A stretch of DNA of 9,511 nucleotides, from positions 1 through 9,511 of the forward strand of contig JBLIEU010000077.1 in the NCBI GenBank assembly GCA_047633195.1. Reading direction: 5' to 3'. A model generated the notes under the pieces. It ran no database searches. It saw only the letters and a list, made by a program, of their open reading frames with translations, and was not told the DNA's origin. Position 1 is the stretch's first letter. Each line of letters starts with the position of its first letter. Made by a program: the position numbers and the translations under genes. The DNA comes from JAKVAV01 sp047633195 (GTDB lineage Bacteria; Bacteroidota; Bacteroidia; Flavobacteriales_D; Cryomorphaceae). Below, piece by piece: positions 1-5,777 of the stretch.

Positions 1-1251
1 GTTCTCATTTATCGCCAAAAAACGGGAGATCAGAAGCTCATGAATCTAATGATCGGACTGGCCCTCGTATTTCTCACTATTACCATCCCTGTTCAGCTAG
101 ATGGTGGCTGGGTCACGCTCCTTTGGGTTGGGCAGGCTTGTGTTCTGTTTTGGATTGGAAAAAACAAGGCAGAACCCTTTTACGAGCGTCTATCGTACCT
201 TTTGATGCTGTTGGCTGTTATGAGTTTAACCCAAGACTGGGCGACCTCTTATCACACCTCCTACGGAGGCGCCGAACAATTGCATATCACCCCGATTCTG
301 AACGTTCATTTTCTCACATCCCTACTCTTCATTGGCGCATTCGCGATTATCAACTTTCTCCACCATAAGAGTGACTCTTCTTCCATTCCATTCAATAATA
401 CCTTTCGCAATATCATTTCGTTCGGGCTTCCCGCCGTTCTTCTATTTGCGGTTTATTTTGGAATTTACATGGAGATATCCAATTATTGGACTCAGCTCTT
501 TATAGACTCGCGGTTAGAACTTGGTGAGATCAAGGAGTATGCATCCAGATCTGGCAACACAGACTTGAATAGATTTAAGTCTATTTGGATCATCAATTAC
601 AGCATGCTGTTTTTTACTGTTTTGGCTTTCGCCAATTTCAAGAAAATAAAGAATCAGACCCTGGGAATTGTAAATATGATCTTCATTGTCTTCGGCATAT
701 TTCTTTTCTTATCCAGTGGACTTTATGCTTTAAGCGACTTGCGAGAGAGTTACCTCACACAAAACTTGGCAGAATACTACGATGTTGGAATTTTCCATAT
801 TGTGATCCGATACATTTCCATTGGCTTTTTTGCCTTGATGATGTTTACTGGATACCAATACTTAAAGCAAGATTTCATAAAACTTGATTTGAGAACCTCC
901 TTCAATGTCCTGCTTCATACCGCCATTTTGTGGATTCTGAGTAGCGAGCTCATCCACCTGCTGGAAATGGCTGGTGCTGGCAACTCGTACAAGTTAGGCC
1001 TCACCATTCTTTGGGGCGCCTATGCCCTATTTATGATAGCCTTGGGGATTTTAAAATCGAGAAAACATCTGCGCATTTCGGCCTTTGTCATTCTTGGAAT
1101 CACCATTCTTAAACTCTTCTTTTACGACATCTCAAATCTCAACACCATTGCCAAAACAATCGTATTTGTTTCACTAGGTATCCTCTTATTGATCATTTCA
1201 TTCTTGTACAATAAATACAAGCAAACCATCACCGATGAAACTAAACAGTAG
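1..1251 (+). CDS. DUF2339 domain membrane protein, C-terminal part (5' end outside window)
   Basis: The frame is open from the first base; the first ATG, at 40, lies inside the protein and is not the start, so 416 C-terminal residues are visible. About twelve hydrophobic helices follow each other with short loops. The opening stretch with LALVFLTITIPVQLDGGWVT and the end with ILKLFFYDISNLNTIAKT, followed by a last helix and a basic tail, match the C-terminal half of the DUF2339 family of predicted inner-membrane proteins. Their biochemical role is unknown. The full protein is probably about twice this long or more, with a soluble N-terminal part to the left. The stop codon overlaps a short ORF beginning at 1235, an arrangement typical of translationally coupled genes. 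In some Bacteroidota a DUF3999 gene follows DUF2339; no recognisable DUF3999 gene is present here. Family assignment is by recognition of the C-terminal pattern. Confidence 0.85.
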   Translation, partial: VLIYRQKTGDQKLMNLMIGLALVFLTITIPVQLDGGWVTLLWVGQACVLFWIGKNKAEPFYERLSYLLMLLAVMSLTQDWATSYHTSYGGAEQLHITPILNVHFLTSLLFIGAFAIINFLHHKSDSSSIPFNNTFRNIISFGLPAVLLFAVYFGIYMEISNYWTQLFIDSRLELGEIKEYASRSGNTDLNRFKSIWIINYSMLFFTVLAFANFKKIKNQTLGIVNMIFIVFGIFLFLSSGLYALSDLRESYLTQNLAEYYDVGIFHIVIRYISIGFFALMMFTGYQYLKQDFIKLDLRTSFNVLLHTAILWILSSELIHLLEMAGAGNSYKLGLTILWGAYALFMIALGILKSRKHLRISAFVILGITILKLFFYDISNLNTIAKTIVFVSLGILLLIISFLYNKYKQTITDETKQ

Positions 1252-1345
1252 AGTCCTGGTCATTGGATGGTTATTGGATGGTTATTGGATGGTTATTGCT
1301 GAAAATGCTCAAGCAAGAATGATCCGCTTCGAAATCATCAACTAA
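1235..1345 (+). other. 36-codon ORF overlapping the DUF2339 stop, possible gene remnant
   Basis: An ATG at 1235 opens a 36-residue frame that overlaps the end of the DUF2339 gene by 17 bp and stops at TAA 1343-1345. The peptide starts MKLNSRVLVIGWLL and then runs through the 11-bp tandem repeat, which gives an irregular W/L/D/G/Y series. The overlap position is where a coupled downstream partner gene would begin. I cannot recognise a family in so short a product. It could be the stump of a lost partner gene, a small membrane-associated peptide, or chance. There is no continuation in any frame past about 1345 before the next gene. Confidence 0.3.
1262..1298 (+). repeat. 11-bp tandem repeat, 3.4 copies
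   Basis: The unit ATTGGATGGTT is repeated exactly three times (1262-1272, 1273-1283, 1284-1294) and is followed by ATTG (1295-1298). All copies are identical, which suggests recent slippage. Because 11 is not a multiple of three, a gain or loss of one unit would shift the frame of the short ORF that contains it. Confidence 0.95.
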
Positions 1346-1380
1346 AGTCATCATTTCAAAATAACATGGAAATAACCACA

Positions 1381-1905
1381 ATGAGAAAACTCATCCTCTA
1401 CATTTCATGCTCTCTCGATGGTTTCATCGCCAAACCAGGAGATGACCTGAGTTTCCTCGATAAGGTTCAAGTGGAAGGAGAAGATTATGGATACCATGAT
1501 TTTATCTCTTCTGTAGATGCGGTGATCGTTGGCAGAAAAACGTATGACTGGGTGATCGGTCAGGGCTATGAGTATCCTCACAAAGACAAAGAATCATACA
1601 TCATTACCCGCGAGGAAAAAGCCAAGGATGGAAACATTACTTTTTACAACGGAGACTTGACAAATCTAGTAAACACACTAAAAGCCAAACCTGGAAAGAA
1701 TATATTTTGCGATGGAGGCTCGGCCGTGGCCAATATGCTCTTCAAGCAGGATCTAATTGACGAAGTCATACTTTCGGTTATTCCAGTTATTCTAGGCAAC
1801 GGCACTGCTCTATTTGAAACTGGAATCCCAGAAAAAGAACTCGAGTTGGTTTCGAGCCAATCTTTCAAAACGGGCCTCGTGCAGCAGCACTACAAGATGA
1901 AGTGA
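1381..1905 (+). CDS. Dihydrofolate reductase family protein (RibD C-terminal-like reductase)
   Basis: This is a small cytoplasmic protein of the DHFR/RibD-C fold, a family of NAD(P)H-dependent reductases that includes the YwjB/YyaP-type proteins. Members resemble dihydrofolate reductase and the riboflavin-pathway reductase, but most have no proven substrate. Visible hallmarks, numbered from the ATG at 1381, are the opening strand and SLDGFIA turn (residues 1-17), VDAVIVGRKTYDW (45-57), the nucleotide-binding FCDGGSAVANMLF (109-121) and the C-terminal DEVILSVIPVILGNGTALF (127-145). At 174 residues it is full length for the single-domain group. The start at 1381 is preferred because relatives begin MRKLILYI; an in-frame ATG at 1366 would add five residues and cannot be excluded. 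It stands 115 bp past the preceding stop, so it probably has its own promoter. True folate function is doubtful. Confidence 0.9.
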   Translation: MRKLILYISCSLDGFIAKPGDDLSFLDKVQVEGEDYGYHDFISSVDAVIVGRKTYDWVIGQGYEYPHKDKESYIITREEKAKDGNITFYNGDLTNLVNTLKAKPGKNIFCDGGSAVANMLFKQDLIDEVILSVIPVILGNGTALFETGIPEKELELVSSQSFKTGLVQQHYKMK

Positions 1906-1995
1906 TTGTCCCATTTCCTTTGCGGCTTGTGCGCAAATTCTGTTTAACACGCACCAATCGCTAATGCCTCGGAGCATGAAGCCTAACAGAAGTTT

Positions 1996-2013
1996 TAAAC
2001 TTTGTGAAGTTTA
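1996..2013. other. Short inverted repeat in intergenic region
   Basis: TAAACTT (1996-2002) and AAGTTTA (2007-2013) form perfect 7-bp arms around a TGTG loop. No T-tract follows directly, so it is a poor intrinsic terminator in either direction. It lies about 45 bp before the promoter box of the next gene and could be an operator or a weak 3' end structure. The rest of 1906-2056 shows nothing else recognisable. Confidence 0.3.
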
Positions 2014-2056
2014 TGTTTTATCCGAATTAAGTCGAGCATTCCAGCTGATTGATCCC

Positions 2057-2064
2057 TATCTTTG
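2057..2064 (+). promoter_or_regulatory. Bacteroidota-type -7 promoter box upstream of the T9SS mini-protein
   Basis: TATCTTTG matches the TAnnTTTG -7 consensus of the Bacteroidota housekeeping sigma factor exactly. It lies 27 bp before the ATG at 2092, implying a leader of roughly 20 nt. I see no good TTG-type -33 element at the expected distance, so the call rests on the -7 box and its position. Confidence 0.5.
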
Positions 2065-2091
2065 TATTAGTGAATTCAACCACAATACTTT

Positions 2092-2466
2092 ATGTGCCGA
2101 ATGTACTTTCTGCTCATCTTCATTATTCCTGTAAGCCTTTCGACTTTTGGTCAAGAGTCAGGGGAGGCCCTAATCCCTATCAATAGCACAGAGCAGCAAG
2201 ACAGCGATATTTTCAGCAGCGCTAGTTCATCCAAAGAAGATCTTATCCATCCCAATCCCTCTGAAGGTGTATTCCATCTAAAATCTATCACAGCGGGTGA
2301 TGACATCAGCGTATTTGATGGGACAGGAAGAATGGTATTCAATACCACTGGGGGAGAAACAAAGATGAAAATCGACATTACGCACTTGGATAAAGGCATT
2401 TATTTAGTGATTGTTCGCGATCAGAATAAAAAGCTGAAGATCAACCAAAAGGTGATGATTAAGTAA
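2092..2466 (+). CDS. Very small secreted protein with T9SS type A C-terminal sorting domain
   Basis: The 124-residue product has a hydrophobic export signal at residues 4-21 (YFLLIFIIPVSLSTFGQ region), then only about 30 polar, Ser/Asp/Glu-rich residues, then a C-terminal domain at about 53-124. That last domain has the marks of the type IX secretion sorting domain (TIGR04183 type): HPNPSEGVFHL at its start, DISVFDGTGRMVF in the middle, DITHLDKGIYLVIV and a final basic KINQKVMIK. In known T9SS substrates this domain takes a folded cargo through the outer membrane and is usually cleaved on export. Here there is almost no cargo. A second ATG at 2101 would shorten the signal by three residues. 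It is flanked by unrelated genes. It could be a minimal substrate, a short adhesin or peptide carrier, or the stump of a longer protein, but the frame is intact and has a promoter box. Confidence 0.85.
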   Translation: MCRMYFLLIFIIPVSLSTFGQESGEALIPINSTEQQDSDIFSSASSSKEDLIHPNPSEGVFHLKSITAGDDISVFDGTGRMVFNTTGGETKMKIDITHLDKGIYLVIVRDQNKKLKINQKVMIK

Positions 2467-2546
2467 GCTTCCTAAAAAGGTATACTCGGCTAAAATTCAA
2501 TTTCTACTGAATAAATTTCTATTGATTCCAGTCATCCGTAGCCTTG

Positions 2547-3110
2547 ATGAAAACTGACTATTCAATTCATTCGCAAGACGAACTAACCATTTCGCTTCAT
2601 TCCATTGGCATTTCCACTTGGAATCAACTCACCACATACATTAGTAAACTTCCTTATGGCAGAAACGAGAACCGTGAAGACGTAAGCCTCGTTCTTTCTG
2701 AGAAAAAAGGTACTTGCAGTTCGAAGCACGCTCTGCTCAAAGAACTAGCAGATTTCAATAATGTGCCAGACGTCAAGCTTATTCTAGGCATTTACAAGAT
2801 GAATAGAGCTAACACACCTGGAATAGGCGCTGTGTTGGAAGACCATTCCATACCATATATCCCAGAAGCACATTGCTACCTGAAGGTTAAAGGGAATCGA
2901 TTTGATTTCACCAGCAAGAGTTCCAATATAAAATTGATTGAAAAGGACATCTTAAAAGAATTAGAAATCAGCCCCGATCAAGCAGCCTTATTCAAAATAT
3001 CCTACCACAAGTCATTTATAAAGGAGTGGCTGGAAGAAACAAAATTTGACTTTGCGTTTGACGATATTTGGAGGGTCCGTGAGGAGTGTATCCACGCCTT
3101 GACTCGGTGA
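2547..3110 (+). CDS. Transglutaminase-like domain protein, small and soluble
   Basis: The 187-residue product has no signal peptide or membrane helix. A Cys-His-Asp set is in the order and context of the transglutaminase-like cysteine fold: C57 in KKGTCSSKHALLKELA (the nucleophile at a helix N-terminus), H109 in PEAHCYLKV, and D120 in GNRFDFTS on the next strand. The Cys-His spacing of about 50 residues fits the family's core. Most bacterial members are peptidases or amidases rather than true cross-linkers, so the substrate is open. The ATG at 2547 is used; a TTG just before it adds nothing. The N-terminal 50 residues, with an ISTWNQLTTYI segment, look like an accessory helical part. The 80 bp upstream show no clear promoter. 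The family call is from the motif pattern alone. Confidence 0.65.
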   Translation: MKTDYSIHSQDELTISLHSIGISTWNQLTTYISKLPYGRNENREDVSLVLSEKKGTCSSKHALLKELADFNNVPDVKLILGIYKMNRANTPGIGAVLEDHSIPYIPEAHCYLKVKGNRFDFTSKSSNIKLIEKDILKELEISPDQAALFKISYHKSFIKEWLEETKFDFAFDDIWRVREECIHALTR

Positions 3111-3181
3111 GGATGCCAAAAAGATCCTATTGCAGATTTCCAATGATCACTCTTTTCGATAAATTGCATCTTAATTTCTGC

Positions 3182-3205
3182 ATGATACAAAACCTTCAGC
3201 GTTGA
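3182..3205 (+). other. Seven-codon leader ORF overlapping a TTG start
   Basis: An ATG at 3182 opens a seven-codon frame ending in TGA at 3203-3205, which overlaps the TTG start (3202-3204) of the next gene by two bases. Such an overlap could couple translation of the downstream gene to termination on the leader. With a product this short, chance is a real alternative. Confidence 0.25.
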
Positions 3206-3537
3206 ATTACCACAACAAAAAGTTCCGCCCCATCTCCAATACTGAAAACGGAGAGGTATCAAGTGAACTGATCTTTCACTACTGGCAAGAAGGGAATATA
3301 CTGACTTGTACTTACCACGGGAAGAACATCACCAAAGGTCAGCTCATGGGCTTGGTGGATGATGATGGCAATATAGAAATGAGGTACCACCAAGTAAACC
3401 GCAATGGAGACTTTATGACTGGTACTTGCATATCGGTTCGAGAAATATTGGATAGCGGAAAAATTCGTTTGCACGAAAAGTGGCAGTGGACATCTGGAGG
3501 TGGATCAAAAGGAGAATCCATTTTAGAAGAAATATGA
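3202..3537 (+). CDS. Small conserved protein of the 'n-acetylglutamate synthase'-labelled family, TTG start
   Basis: The 111-residue product belongs to a small family in Bacteroidota and Firmicutes that databases often name 'n-acetylglutamate synthase'. Recognisable parts are MNY.NK.F at the start, NTENGEVSSELIFHYWQEGN (13-32), LVDDDGNIEMRYHQVN (51-66), GTCISVREILDSGKIRLHE (74-92) and the C-terminal WQWTSGG..KGES. The sequence has no GNAT or amino-acid-kinase motifs, so arginine biosynthesis is not supported; alternating polar and hydrophobic strands suggest a small beta-barrel or lipocalin-like fold (inference). The start must be non-ATG: there is no in-frame ATG between the upstream stop at 3172-3174 and Met49 of the product, and the TTG falls exactly where relatives have their initiator Met. 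No signal peptide is visible, so it is probably cytoplasmic. Confidence 0.75.
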   Translation: MNYHNKKFRPISNTENGEVSSELIFHYWQEGNILTCTYHGKNITKGQLMGLVDDDGNIEMRYHQVNRNGDFMTGTCISVREILDSGKIRLHEKWQWTSGGGSKGESILEEI

Positions 3538-3594
3538 ATTTTGATCACTTCACCTTTTTAACAAATAACTGTGTAATACCTAGCCTAAATTGAA

Positions 3595-4183
3595 ATGAAG
3601 ATAAGCCTATTGCTTCTTTCTGTAATGCTAATGCTCCTCTTGTGAATGCCAAGGTGTGCGAGTTGATGACGTAAAATCGGCAGAGGAAAAAACCGAACTT
3701 GATGCGGAGGAAAAATATGAAAAGTAGAATCAATATTCCGTTGGCATCGAACTCTACGGTGTCTTTTTCGAGTCGCATTTTGATTCGGACACCCTATATT
3801 ACCCTGAGGGTAGTATCAGACTATCTGATGAAAATGGTATTGTCCAAGACATTGAATTCGATGAGTTTGGCAATTACATCGTTTTTATGGACTTCGACCA
3901 TAGCTATGAAATTAGATATAAGTCACCTGAGCACCACACTAAATTCCTAACGATTGATACACGTAGGATACCTCAGTCATTGATTGGGGAAGGCTACTAT
4001 ATGCCGACCGATATGAGTTTAGCAAAAAATGAAAACGAATTGGTTAATCAGTTGCTGAGCCAAAACCCAATCGGAAAAGCTCTTATGGATATCACAGTCG
4101 GAGAGTTCGACTGGGATTTGGAGTATACAGATTCTTTGAAGGCAGTGGTAGAGCAATTGGAATCTGTAAGTCCTCTTCCTTAA
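3595..4183 (+). pseudogene. Broken lipoprotein gene (frameshift plus in-frame amber stop)
   Basis: From ATG 3595 a lipoprotein-type signal is read (MKISLLLLSVMLMLLL) and then TGA at 3643. Shifting to the +1 frame at about 3638-3641 restores a lipobox cysteine (TGT at 3641) and continues CECQGVRVDD... through an E/K-rich linker to TAG at 3725-3727. The same frame then stays open to TAA 4181-4183. So one inserted base and one nonsense codon separate three collinear pieces. The part after the amber codon has a repeated beta-sandwich look, with ELYGVFFESHFDSDTLYYP, DENG..QDIEFDEFGNYIVF and HSYEIRYKSP..HTKFLTIDT. These resemble the carboxypeptidase-regulatory-like or PEGA-like folds of Bacteroidota surface lipoproteins. 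Its end, PIGKALMDITVGEFDWDLEYTDSL, resembles conserved C-termini of such proteins. An ATG at 3887 could express only the last 98 residues. Two sequencing errors are the alternative explanation. Confidence 0.75.
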
Positions 4184-4246
4184 AAGAGAATTCATTTTTT
4201 CCCTATCTTGATTTCAGAATATCCGTCGATGGGAGCTATCTCACAT

Positions 4247-4807
4247 ATGAACCAATTGTACCGCGAGAATATGCAGCAGCTGCGTTCAAGTCGCTACAAT
4301 AAGAAAGGGACTGGGAAGTTTTCGAAGCCAAATTCATACAGCAATTATAAAGGTAAGCTCAAAGTTCCCGAATTAACATTTCAGGAAAAAACAAAACTCA
4401 GGCGTCAAATTGAAGAACGCAATCGTTCCCAGAAAAAACGTTTGATGATCGGAGCCAGCTTGGGAATTATCATGGCTGTGACAGTTGGAGTGTGGTTTAT
4501 CCAAGAAATACGGGAAGCGACCGCAGTTGAAACCGCAGACAAAACCTTGACAGCCGAGGAAACTATTCAATACCAAGAACAAGAATATGAGAATTACCTA
4601 TCCTATGGCGATGAGTACTTGAACCAAAGCCAATGGTACAATGCCGCTTTTGAATACCGCACCTCTTTAACATTCAATCCAGAAAGCGAAGAAGCGCTAT
4701 ATCGACTCACCTATTCGTTAATGCGTCTATGCGAAACAGAAGACCGCGAATGTGATGAGGCCCAACAAAGGCTGGAAGAATTAGAAAAGACTGACTTTAA
4801 ACCCTAA
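4247..4807 (+). CDS. Single-helix membrane protein with C-terminal TPR-like domain
   Basis: Read from the ATG at 4247, the product has 186 residues. Residues 1-66 are polar and very basic (Arg/Lys-rich, with a likely coiled segment QEKTKLRRQIEERNRSQKKR at 46-65). One membrane helix lies at about 67-86 (LMIGASLGIIMAVTVGVWF). Residues 110-182 are acidic and helical, with a TPR-like pair: YENYLSYGDEYLNQSQWYNA then AFEYRTSLTFNPESEEALYRL. The positive-inside rule puts the basic part in the cytoplasm and the TPR part in the periplasm, where it would bind a protein partner. Upstream starts are possible (ATG 4229, TTG 4208); 4247 is chosen because a GGGAG run (4231-4235) lies ahead of it and the encoded MNQLYRENMQQL reads as a natural N-terminus. 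It begins 63 bp after the broken lipoprotein gene and may once have been co-transcribed with it. The specific function is not recognised. Confidence 0.7.
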   Translation: MNQLYRENMQQLRSSRYNKKGTGKFSKPNSYSNYKGKLKVPELTFQEKTKLRRQIEERNRSQKKRLMIGASLGIIMAVTVGVWFIQEIREATAVETADKTLTAEETIQYQEQEYENYLSYGDEYLNQSQWYNAAFEYRTSLTFNPESEEALYRLTYSLMRLCETEDRECDEAQQRLEELEKTDFKP

Positions 4808-4958
4808 GACACCAATGAATTAAGACTGAGGTGGGAAGGGATAAATCAGCGCAAGCCATAGATGGCAATTGTGATATTTTAGCAATCCACCCCCCTATTC
4901 TGCTGTTAATCAAGAGAAAATAATTTCAATAAAAAATAGTATCAGATAGAATTTGTAG

Positions 4959-4966
4959 TACCTTTG
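4959..4966 (+). promoter_or_regulatory. -7 promoter box of the cold-shock gene
   Basis: TACCTTTG fits the TAnnTTTG consensus and lies 22 bp before the ATG, so the leader would be about 15-18 nt. The sequence upstream (4915-4955) is very AT-rich but has no clear -33 TTG at the usual spacing. A long structured leader of the E. coli cspA kind is not possible from this start site. The remainder of 4808-4958 shows no feature I can support. Confidence 0.55.
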
Positions 4967-4988
4967 GGGCCTATAATTAAAATTTATC

Positions 4989-5180
4989 ATGAATAAAGGA
5001 CAAGTAAAGTTCTTCAACGAAACCAAAGGATTTGGATTTATCATTGAAGATGACAGTAAAAAAGAGCACTTCGTGCATGTTTCAGGTTTGATCGATGAGG
5101 TCAGAGAAGGTGACGAAGTAGAGTTTGACCTCAAAGAGGGCAAAAAAGGTTTGAATGCAGTCAACGTAAAAGTTGTTTAA
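4989..5180 (+). CDS. Cold-shock domain protein (CspA family)
   Basis: At 63 residues this is a complete single cold-shock domain, an OB-fold that binds single-stranded RNA or DNA and acts as an RNA chaperone in the cytoplasm. RNP1 is KGFGFII (residues 13-19) and RNP2 is FVHVS (28-32), with the conserved GQVKFFNETKGFGFI opening, the acidic loop EGDEVEFDL (40-48) and the closing GLNAVNV (54-60). This V-H-V-S form of RNP2 is usual in Bacteroidota. It is flanked by its own promoter box and a strong terminator, so it is a single-gene transcription unit. Whether it is cold-induced cannot be read from the sequence, since many family members are expressed constitutively. Confidence 0.97.
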   Translation: MNKGQVKFFNETKGFGFIIEDDSKKEHFVHVSGLIDEVREGDEVEFDLKEGKKGLNAVNVKVV

Positions 5181-5205
5181 GTCATAAATATCCTTTAAGA
5201 ACTAG

Positions 5206-5235
5206 GCCCGTCTCGATACCGAGACGGGCTTTTTT
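5206..5235 (+). terminator. Rho-independent terminator after the cold-shock gene
   Basis: A perfect 10-bp GC-rich stem, GCCCGTCTCG (5206-5215) with CGAGACGGGC (5220-5229), encloses an ATAC loop and is followed at once by six T residues (5230-5235). It lies 25 bp past the stop codon. It works in the plus direction only; the other side has no T-tract after the stem. Confidence 0.95.
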
Positions 5236-5331
5236 GTGCCGTAAAACTTCGAGAATGTATGAGATGTCCAATTCACCATGTTCATCCGCTAATTGTAAAC
5301 CGCTTTAGTTCATAGATCTAACCATCAAATA

Positions 5332-5364
5332 GGGAAAAACCTCAAAAAAAATAGGGTTTTACCC
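5332..5364 (+). other. Imperfect inverted repeat upstream of the zinc-ribbon gene
   Basis: GGGAAAAACC (5332-5341) pairs with GGTTTTACCC (5355-5364), nine of ten positions, around a 13-nt A-rich loop. It lies 68 bp before the ATG and just before a near-consensus promoter box (TATGATTTG, 5377-5385, one base longer than TAnnTTTG). It could be an operator. No terminator-like T-tract follows. The rest of 5236-5426 shows nothing else I can name. Confidence 0.3.
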
Positions 5365-5432
5365 CCCATCCATTTTTATGATTTGGCTTCAAGACTTCAT
5401 AAATTGCCTTCCAAGGGAAATACCCGTTGGAA

Positions 5433-5777
5433 ATGGAAGGAAACGAAACAACAGCAATATTGGCAGGAATGAGTGAGGTGGAGATGGCTTTTTATGCGAA
5501 GTACAAGCTGAACCATCACTCAAGAGATAGCAAGAAGAAGCTGATTCACACCTTGGAGGCAAAGGGCTTGACAAAAAAAAGAATAAAAGAAATTACCACT
5601 TCAGAGGTCTTTAGCAAAAGTCACCACGATCGCTCTTGCAACCGTTGTGGCAGCTCAAAGGTTTACCAACATAAGACTGATAGTGAAAAGAAGAAAACGC
5701 ATTGCCTAATCTGTGGCTTTGTTGAGGGCACGAAAAAATCGAAATTCAAACTCTTTGAGCTCCTATTTGGAGTTTAG
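5433..5777 (+). CDS. Small zinc-ribbon protein of unknown function
   Basis: The 114-residue product has two parts. Residues 12-60 look helical (SEVEMAFYAKYKLNHHSRDS, then KKKLIHTLEAKGLTKKRIKEI), and residues 69-96 hold a zinc ribbon with C69-x2-C72 and C91-x2-C94 (CNRCGSS...HCLICGF). The tail is short and Lys/Phe-rich and ends in LFELLFGV. No signal peptide or membrane helix is seen, so it is probably cytoplasmic, and the strongly basic character allows a nucleic-acid-binding role (inference). The ATG at 5433 is used; a TTG six bases earlier is in frame but unnecessary. The gene ends convergently with the hydrolase gene, and the two reading frames overlap by 15 bp. I do not recognise the family. 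Confidence 0.65.
   Translation: MEGNETTAILAGMSEVEMAFYAKYKLNHHSRDSKKKLIHTLEAKGLTKKRIKEITTSEVFSKSHHDRSCNRCGSSKVYQHKTDSEKKKTHCLICGFVEGTKKSKFKLFELLFGV

Noticed and set aside
1262..1298. CRISPR-like repeat
   Set aside because: The units abut with no spacers and are only 11 bp long; this is a simple tandem repeat.
3202..3537. Arginine-biosynthesis N-acetylglutamate synthase
   Set aside because: The family carries this name in databases, but the 111-residue sequence has no acetyltransferase or kinase motif, and no arg genes are nearby.
3699..3950. 83-codon frame inside the broken lipoprotein gene
   Set aside because: It is in another frame from the protein-like pieces on both sides of the amber codon; its product is Ser/Thr/Leu-rich with no motif.
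4208..4246. TTG start at 4208 for the TPR protein
   Set aside because: Two in-frame ATGs follow closely, and the one at 4247 has a purine-rich run upstream; nothing in the extension looks conserved.
4808..4988. Cold-shock-type structured leader or thermosensor
   Set aside because: The promoter box is only 22 bp before the start codon, leaving too little leader for such a structure, and no stable hairpin is visible.
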